A stretch of 64,000 nucleotides of DNA. Source: Breviolum minutum Mf 1.05b.01 (lineage: Eukaryota > Sar > Dinophyceae > Suessiales > Symbiodiniaceae). The notes under the pieces are model-generated. The model had not been told where the DNA came from, did no database searches, and saw only the letters and a program-made list of their open reading frames with translations. Below are positions 58,716-64,000 of the stretch, in pieces. Location of the stretch: positions 53,084-117,083 of the forward strand of contig DF240475.1 of assembly GCA_000507305.1 (NCBI GenBank). The letters are read 5' to 3'. Numbering within the stretch: the stretch's first letter is position 1; every line of letters starts with the position of its first letter. A program made the translations under genes and the position numbers.

Positions 58716-61700
58716 TCAAAATATGCTGCCCATGTTGAATTCTGGTATTGATTTGCCTTTTGGGAGGCTCACAACTCTAGATTCAATGCGTATTTGGGGA
58801 TGATTATATTTATCCTCTGGATGCACTGCTGAATCCACAGAAAAATCTACAGAAACAACTTCTTGACCGTTTGGCGTTTTGTCTTGTGGCCGTGGTGATT
58901 CTGTGTCCAACGTGGGGCTTCCAAGTGTTGCCTCGACGGGTGGCAACGACCAGAGGCTCATGCGGTTTCGGACGCTGACTCGGGGTCGAGGGATCCCTCT
59001 CCAACACAATCGAACTGAAAAGCTTAGCAGCCCAAGGATGATGATCACCATGCTGACGAAAAAAGTCCCAAGAAGATCCGAGAGCAATAGACCATCATCC
59101 TCAGATTTGCTCACAGGGACGGCTTCGAATTATTGACAGAAAAACTTGCACAAGGCACGTCCGGCCTTGTGATTTTTCAAGCACGGCGGCATGGCCCAAA
59201 CAAATCAAAAAAAACGAACAAAGACTGGTGCTTTGCGCAAACTTCGGGATAGCAACCAGCAGTGTCCGAAGCATCGAGTCATTAAGGGATGCATGGAATC
59301 CGGGGATTCCAGTCGCATGTCAACCAGTAGAGGTGAAGCATTGTCAAAACTGGTGAAATTCAACTAACCCATAGCATCCACGTATGGTCCCTGTATTTGC
59401 CTACATTTGGCTATATCTGGCCTATTTTTGGCAGGTAAATGGCTGGGTTAAATATACCCATCCCATGAGTAATATCAACCCCAGATGTTTTTTTCCCCAT
59501 GTCTGTGTCATAGGAGGGGGCGATATTAAGCCCCAAAACTGATTCCCATGTTGGGGGGATTCGCTGCCGGGCCTAAAATGATATTTTTTTTCCAGCTGTT
59601 TGCTTCTGTTTCATCCATTCATCCGGTTTTTTTCTCAAACATTATGCCCATCATGGAACATCCAAGACTCCACACTTCTGGTTTCGACAGGTTTGCACAA
59701 AGAGACTGGAAAGACGTCAGCATTCACTCGGAGGCTCTGTTCCATGGCACCAGCCGAAAGAGCATACATGAAGGCCCATGACATTGTGTGTAGGAGCCGT
59801 GGGCTGATTGGAAATGACACTGGAATGCTCCAGAGCATGTCTCCCACTTGCCTGTGCTCACACTTAGACGGGTAAGAGAAAAATTGTTCTGAATGATGTA
59901 TCATGGTGGGATTGAGGACCCATACGCTGGGGCGGGCCTTTGTTACATATCAATACATATCATATCCTCCCTTGCGGCGGAGACGAGAAGAATTAGGAGC
60001 TCAGACATGGAATGACATTTGCCACAAAGTTATTTGGGGGTACCACTATTTTCGGAAACATCCAAATAGCTTTAAATCAGCTCAAGGTGCATCAGCTCAC
60101 AATCATTTCGTGGTCGACCTGTAGAATCCGTGGTGCATCGACCCTCCTCTTCGGTAAGGCTACCACTGGCCACTGCAGCACAATCATCCTCTTGAATGCG
60201 GCCAGCATACAATTGGTCAAGAACATTATTGCTTACTACCATAGCACCACACCTCAAAGATTGGGCTGCTGCAGCCAGATATGTGAACAATCATGTGAAC
60301 ACATTTTTAGTTTTGAGTATAACGAGTCGTCACCGAACAAACATCATCTTGCCAGATTCGAGCAGAAAACTCCTTGCTTTTTTGGGCTCTGGTACCAAGG
60401 GACTTCCCTGAGTGCAGCATCCGTGGCAAATACTCCATCCATGCCCCTGTTACAAAGACGGTCTGTGGGTATAATCGACTGAACGAGGGTTTCAACACCT
60501 CAGCTGCTTGTTTTGCTTCTAAAGTTTCAATTTGAGTCAATGTCAGCATGGACTGAAAGAAAAAAACACTTGTCGCAACCCCATAGGATCCATGGGACTG
60601 GTATATTTACCTATACATTTACCTTAAAAATCAACCAACCATCCATGTAGGCAAACATACCAGTCCCATGGATCCTATGGGCCTGAATCCCTGGAGTTGT
60701 CCGAGATACTTCTGGCAAACAAACAGGCACCTTTTGGCTGGTTGCTTCGTGAATGTTGTTCACCGCCCCGACCGGTTGATTTGCGAGCACAAGCATGGAA
60801 GCCAAACTTGCAGTGTAGCTTGCAAGGGTCACTAGAGTGAAAAAGAGAAAGCCAAGAACAGTGAACTTTCCTTAGGTGAATTCATAGCGGTTTTTCGGTG
60901 GCAGCGAATTTACCGCCCCGGGAATGACTTGTGTGTAGGAGTGGACGAAGGCTGGGAGAGGGTTGCGAATACAATCGGGTCTTGCATAGAGGTGCCACTG
61001 ATAAGATGCGAACTTTTTGGAACCTTACTTATCTATCATGGGATCATTCTGAAGCCAGAACCTTCAGCAAATGAAACCTTATATAAGATAATTGGCCTAA
61101 ACACAGCCGCCAAAAAACTGCGAGAAAGCAAAGCAAACTCCAGCGGGACGAATCTCCAGCTTTCCTGATTAGTCTTTTGGATCTTTTGGAAAAGCACGAA
61201 TGCTTTCTGCTTAAAACGTTGAACTTGGCCTATTTAAAGGCATACTGCGGCATACTGTCAAATGAATCCTTAGGTACTGACCTCTTTGGTGATTAAGAGG
61301 TCACTTGGAAATACCACCTGAGCCAACAAAAACTGGGATAAAAACTTGTGACATTCCAAAAATTCAAATATTGAATCCGGGTTGGTATATGATGGGATCC
61401 GAAAATCATGGTTTTTAAAATAATCCCTAGCCTGGGAGTCCAGAGACTATAAAATAGATGGTCGAAATCCCGAAAAGCCATTGTTGTAGTAAGGATTTAC
61501 AATCACCAATTATTGGGGACTAGTCTTTTAATGGTCTTTTACTTCCAGGGCCTACATAATTAGGTATTGTAATCCCCTATATACCCTTTGAGCCGCCAGT
61601 TTGTCATGTCTTCTGTTACTGTTGTATTTCAAAAACTTCCAAAAACATTGTGGCACCTTGTTTTCCTCTCACGGAATACACTCCAGTAAACTAACATAAG

Positions 61701-63299
61701 CAATGGACAATGGACCCTTTGAAGATGTGCTTCCTACTCAAGATGGGGATATTCCATTGCTGCGTCAGTTTACCAAAGGGTACTTGGATGTCCCAAGAAG
61801 ATAGTAAATGGTTGGTAACTGGGTTATAACCCCAATATACCCCATTCATAAGTAGGTTATAAACCATTTACTAACCATTTACTATCTTCCTGGGACATCC
61901 AAGTAGATCTGAATTTCTTGCTTAGTTTCTCAACAGGCTCTTCTCAGTATCATGGTTTGTTTCACCCTGGAGGAAGTCACGCCAGGTATTGAATTGGAAC
62001 TCGACAAAGTCCGAGAACTGCCAAGTCGAGACGCTTCGAAAGCCTTGGAGTTTCAATGGCCAAACCCCGGCGACAAAAAAACACGTTAAGAATATTGAAT
62101 TCAATTGTATATATAAATATACTGTATATGGCTATATATGTTTTCCGAAGTGTCGGAAAAAATAAGGTACAGTATACCCCTTGTAAGCAAAAATCACGTA
62201 CCAGAAATGCTTCATCATTTTTAGGATTGCATAAGATTTCTATTTCTGGGACTCCATCGGGACCTTGGAAACCCCATCGGATCCCCAAAGATTCCATGGG
62301 CCGAGGGGGGTAGACTCCCCAACATGCTTCACCCGTTCAAATGGACCCCCGATTTCGGAGGAAATGAAGCAAGCTTGGAATTTACATCATGGCGAACCAG
62401 GCTTCAAGTTAAAATTTTGGGGGGTTGTCTGACTTAATTGGTGTTCATATATGGCTGGCCAAGTCAGCTGGTTCCCTGCTTTTTTTGTTGCTGTTTGAAC
62501 TTAAATAAACCCGTCCCATGGATGATATGAGAATCTTTGTTCCCTCAGTAGCTTTGAAAGTCGAATCAACAACTTGAATCGATTGAGGGCCACAGTCACT
62601 TTTACACCCCTGAAGTTTAACAGCTCGCCCCTGATAACTGGTTATCCCCAAAGGATCCAAAAAAAAAGTACTGTTCCAACCACCATCTGTCAGGAACTGA
62701 CTATGTTGATTTTGGGGTGTATTGAGTTTGTTTTTCTGTAGTTTTGTTTGAGAAGCCATCAGAAAGCCAACAAAGCCCAAAGTTGGCTTCTCTGTTTTAT
62801 AGGACAAGTATTAAGCATTCTTGAAGCTATTGAATTGATTTTGGATGTTCTGCAGCACCATCACGTCGATTCGATATCCGTGGCTTCAACATGGCTTCAG
62901 CCCGTCTGAAAAATATTCGTCAAGATGGGAATCTTCCCCAGGGATCAGGGTGAAAATCAAAAATGTTTGAGTTGCCACCACCTAAGGATGGTTTTTTCAA
63001 TGGGAATCTGAATCCGAGAAGCAGGAGCCATCTTCACATCGCTTTTCAATCCACATTACCGCCGCTATGACAAAAAGGAATCCACCAATACCAAACCATG
63101 CGGCCCTGGAGAAAGGCATGAATGGCCTTGATATCCTGTGATAAAAGGTGATTTCTTCAATCTTCCTCGGGACCACCAAACGGAAAGTATCACTCTTTAC
63201 GGTAGGCAAAAAATTCGCCAATTGATTGCGTTCCGGTGTAAGCCAGATATCTGCCACACAAATATCGCGATTTCCCACTGCCACATCGTGAACACAAGC
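58716..63299 (-). CDS. Ionotropic glutamate receptor-like channel, multi-exon, 5' end outside the window
   Basis: Ligand-gated cation channel of the plasma membrane. Exons read on the minus strand: 63299-63038, 62043-61966, 60870-60710, 60552 to about 60334, about 60268 to 60164, 59888 to about 59690, and about 59115 to 58716. The first gives the end of lobe S1, with the family-typical TPER segment, a VVPRK stretch, and M1 (a hydrophobic run ending VMWIEKR). The second is the pore-loop region. The third is M3 with SYTASLAS, the counterpart of SYTANLA. Later exons give lobe S2, with a Cys followed by VGD and SFP, then M4 (LLLSDLLGTFFVSM) and a cytoplasmic tail ending in TGA. Codon phases agree across the first three junctions (donors GTGAAG, GTGAAA and GTATCT) and across the junction 60164/59888. 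The junctions near 60300 and 59690 are not resolved. The family assignment is firm; ligand and ion selectivity cannot be told. The N-terminal half of S1 must lie beyond 64000. Confidence 0.88.
59368..59468. mobile_element. MITE family B copy in the last glutamate-receptor intron
   Basis: CCCATAGCATCCACGTATGG to AAATATACCCATCCCATGAG. Confidence 0.72.
60579..60681. mobile_element. MITE family B copy in a glutamate-receptor intron
   Basis: CCCCATAGGATCCATGGGAC to CAGTCCCATGGATCCTATGGG region. It fills most of the intron 60709-60553. Without it that intron would be under 60 bp. A partial copy of the family is at 7757-7818. Confidence 0.85.
61676..61906. mobile_element. Family D and family E MITEs side by side in a receptor intron
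   Basis: 61676-61778 has family D ends (TACACTCCAGTAAACTAACAT to GTCAGTTTACCAAAGGGTA). 61779-61906 has family E ends (TACTTGGATGTCCCAAGAAG to CCTGGGACATCCAAGTA). Both within intron 61965-60871, which also has a family F fragment at 61502-61600. Confidence 0.82.
62602..62712. mobile_element. MITE family D copy in a receptor intron
   Basis: ACACCCCTGAAGTTTAACAG to CTATGTTGATTTTGGGGTGTA. Further family D copies: 21016-21115, 25975-26094, 29650-29758, 43121-43246. Confidence 0.75.
62890..62985. mobile_element. MITE family A copy in the glutamate-receptor intron
   Basis: Core and right end TGAGTTGCCACCACCTAAGG. Lies in the intron 63037-62044. Confidence 0.7.
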
Positions 63300-63634
63300 C
63301 TGAGATTTGCTGATTTGGTTGTTGAAAAAAACATACCCCAAATGGTGGGATGAAATGATGTTTTGGTGAGTTTCATCCGGTGGAAAGGATCAAGAAAATT
63401 GCCTTCCCTAAGAATCCCTCAACCCCTCAAATTTGAGTAATTTTGAGGACTAAAAAACAGCGAACCTTGATCGTTCACCCTTCCAGGGTCCTTCCTTGGG
63501 GATTCTTAGGATTTTCTAAAAAATCCACTACAGTCGGACCGGAAAGGTACGCCTGATGGTTAAAAACATCGGTTTCCGCATGGAACTACTAGGCACACCT
63601 AAGGTGCGCCTGGGTGTGCCTGCCTAGCGGTTCC

Positions 63635-63942
63635 CAATGGAACGCCGCGTTGAAGCACTCATATTTTCCAAACAAAACCAGGTAAGAAACACGCACTTCC
63701 TATTGGAACGCCGATCGCAAAGATCAGTTTCATATCAAGACCAAATCAAAAAAGATAACACAAAAACGACACAAATCACAATGGAACGCCGACATCCAAT
63801 GTAGAGCTGTGGGGCATGTTACACCCGATCGCGAAAGTCAGTGCATTCACCCGGGGCATGCCAGTTTCCAATGGGACGCTGCGCATTCAGGAAGTCAGAG
63901 AAGTCAGTGCAAAATAGTGCACTTCACCATGGAACGCCGGTG
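63635..63942. repeat. Cluster of five CAATGGAACGCCG repeats
   Basis: CAATGGAACGCCG or close variants start at 63635, 63702, 63779, 63869 (GGGACGCT) and about 63928, spaced 59 to 90 bp. The spacers differ but two contain AGTCAG..GTGCA. A small palindrome around AGGCACACC/GGTGTGCCT lies just before, at 63591-63623. The cluster may continue past the window. Confidence 0.7.
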
Positions 63943-64000
63943 GTCAGGAATGATATCCCCAAATGATTTTTCAAAGACATGGAATATTGAATCAGCATAA

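Noticed and set aside
1-64000. Retrotransposon with reverse transcriptase, CRISPR array, or bacterial operon
   Set aside because: No reverse-transcriptase or integrase motifs, LTRs, regular spacer arrays or polycistronic genes were seen.

Overview
This is a eukaryotic nuclear window. Coding sequence is scattered as short exons, often 30 to 260 bp, with GT-AG splice sites, and almost every exon I can support lies on the minus strand. The space between is filled with dozens of short palindromic, terminal-inverted-repeat elements (MITE-like) of at least ten families. I see no bacterial operons, rRNA, convincing tRNA or CRISPR array. An alga or other protist with a large, repeat-rich genome fits best. 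An ionotropic-glutamate-receptor gene, an EF-hand gene and a sulfotransferase-like gene fit a diatom or other stramenopile, or a dinoflagellate. The DUF674-like pair is a family I know mainly from land plants. I do not assign a species.

Layout. 0-6 kb: unrecognised minus-strand exons, one carrying an in-frame MITE. 6.4-7.7 kb: a sulfotransferase-like gene (minus). 9-15 kb: unrecognised exons, including one split by a MITE that looks like a new intron (12278-12430). 17.4-19.6 kb: an EF-hand calcium-binding protein gene (minus), read through five exons. 20-34 kb: mostly MITEs with isolated exons. 35.3-38 kb: an unrecognised multi-exon gene. 40.3-41.7 kb: a gene with tandem CCHC zinc knuckles (minus). 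43.5-44.0 kb: a roughly 0.5-kb terminal-inverted-repeat element. 46.0-50.5 kb: a tandem duplication of a DUF674-like gene (minus). 51.5-53.5 kb: unrecognised 3' exons and a pair of paralogous exons. 58.7-63.3 kb: an ionotropic glutamate receptor gene (minus), whose 5' end lies outside the window. 63.6-64 kb: a cluster of a short GGAACGCC-containing repeat.

The most interesting system is the relation between the MITEs and splicing. Two families (A and H below) carry a GT near one end, and their TA target duplication plus a flanking G supplies the terminal AG. Removing them as GT-AG introns keeps the surrounding frame open, with no residue added (family A at a CTAG target) or one codon added (family H). 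They behave like introner elements. Other copies sit inside TAG stop codons, inside an exon without breaking its frame, inside formerly short introns of the receptor gene, and inside each other. All exon models come from reading by eye and need transcript evidence.
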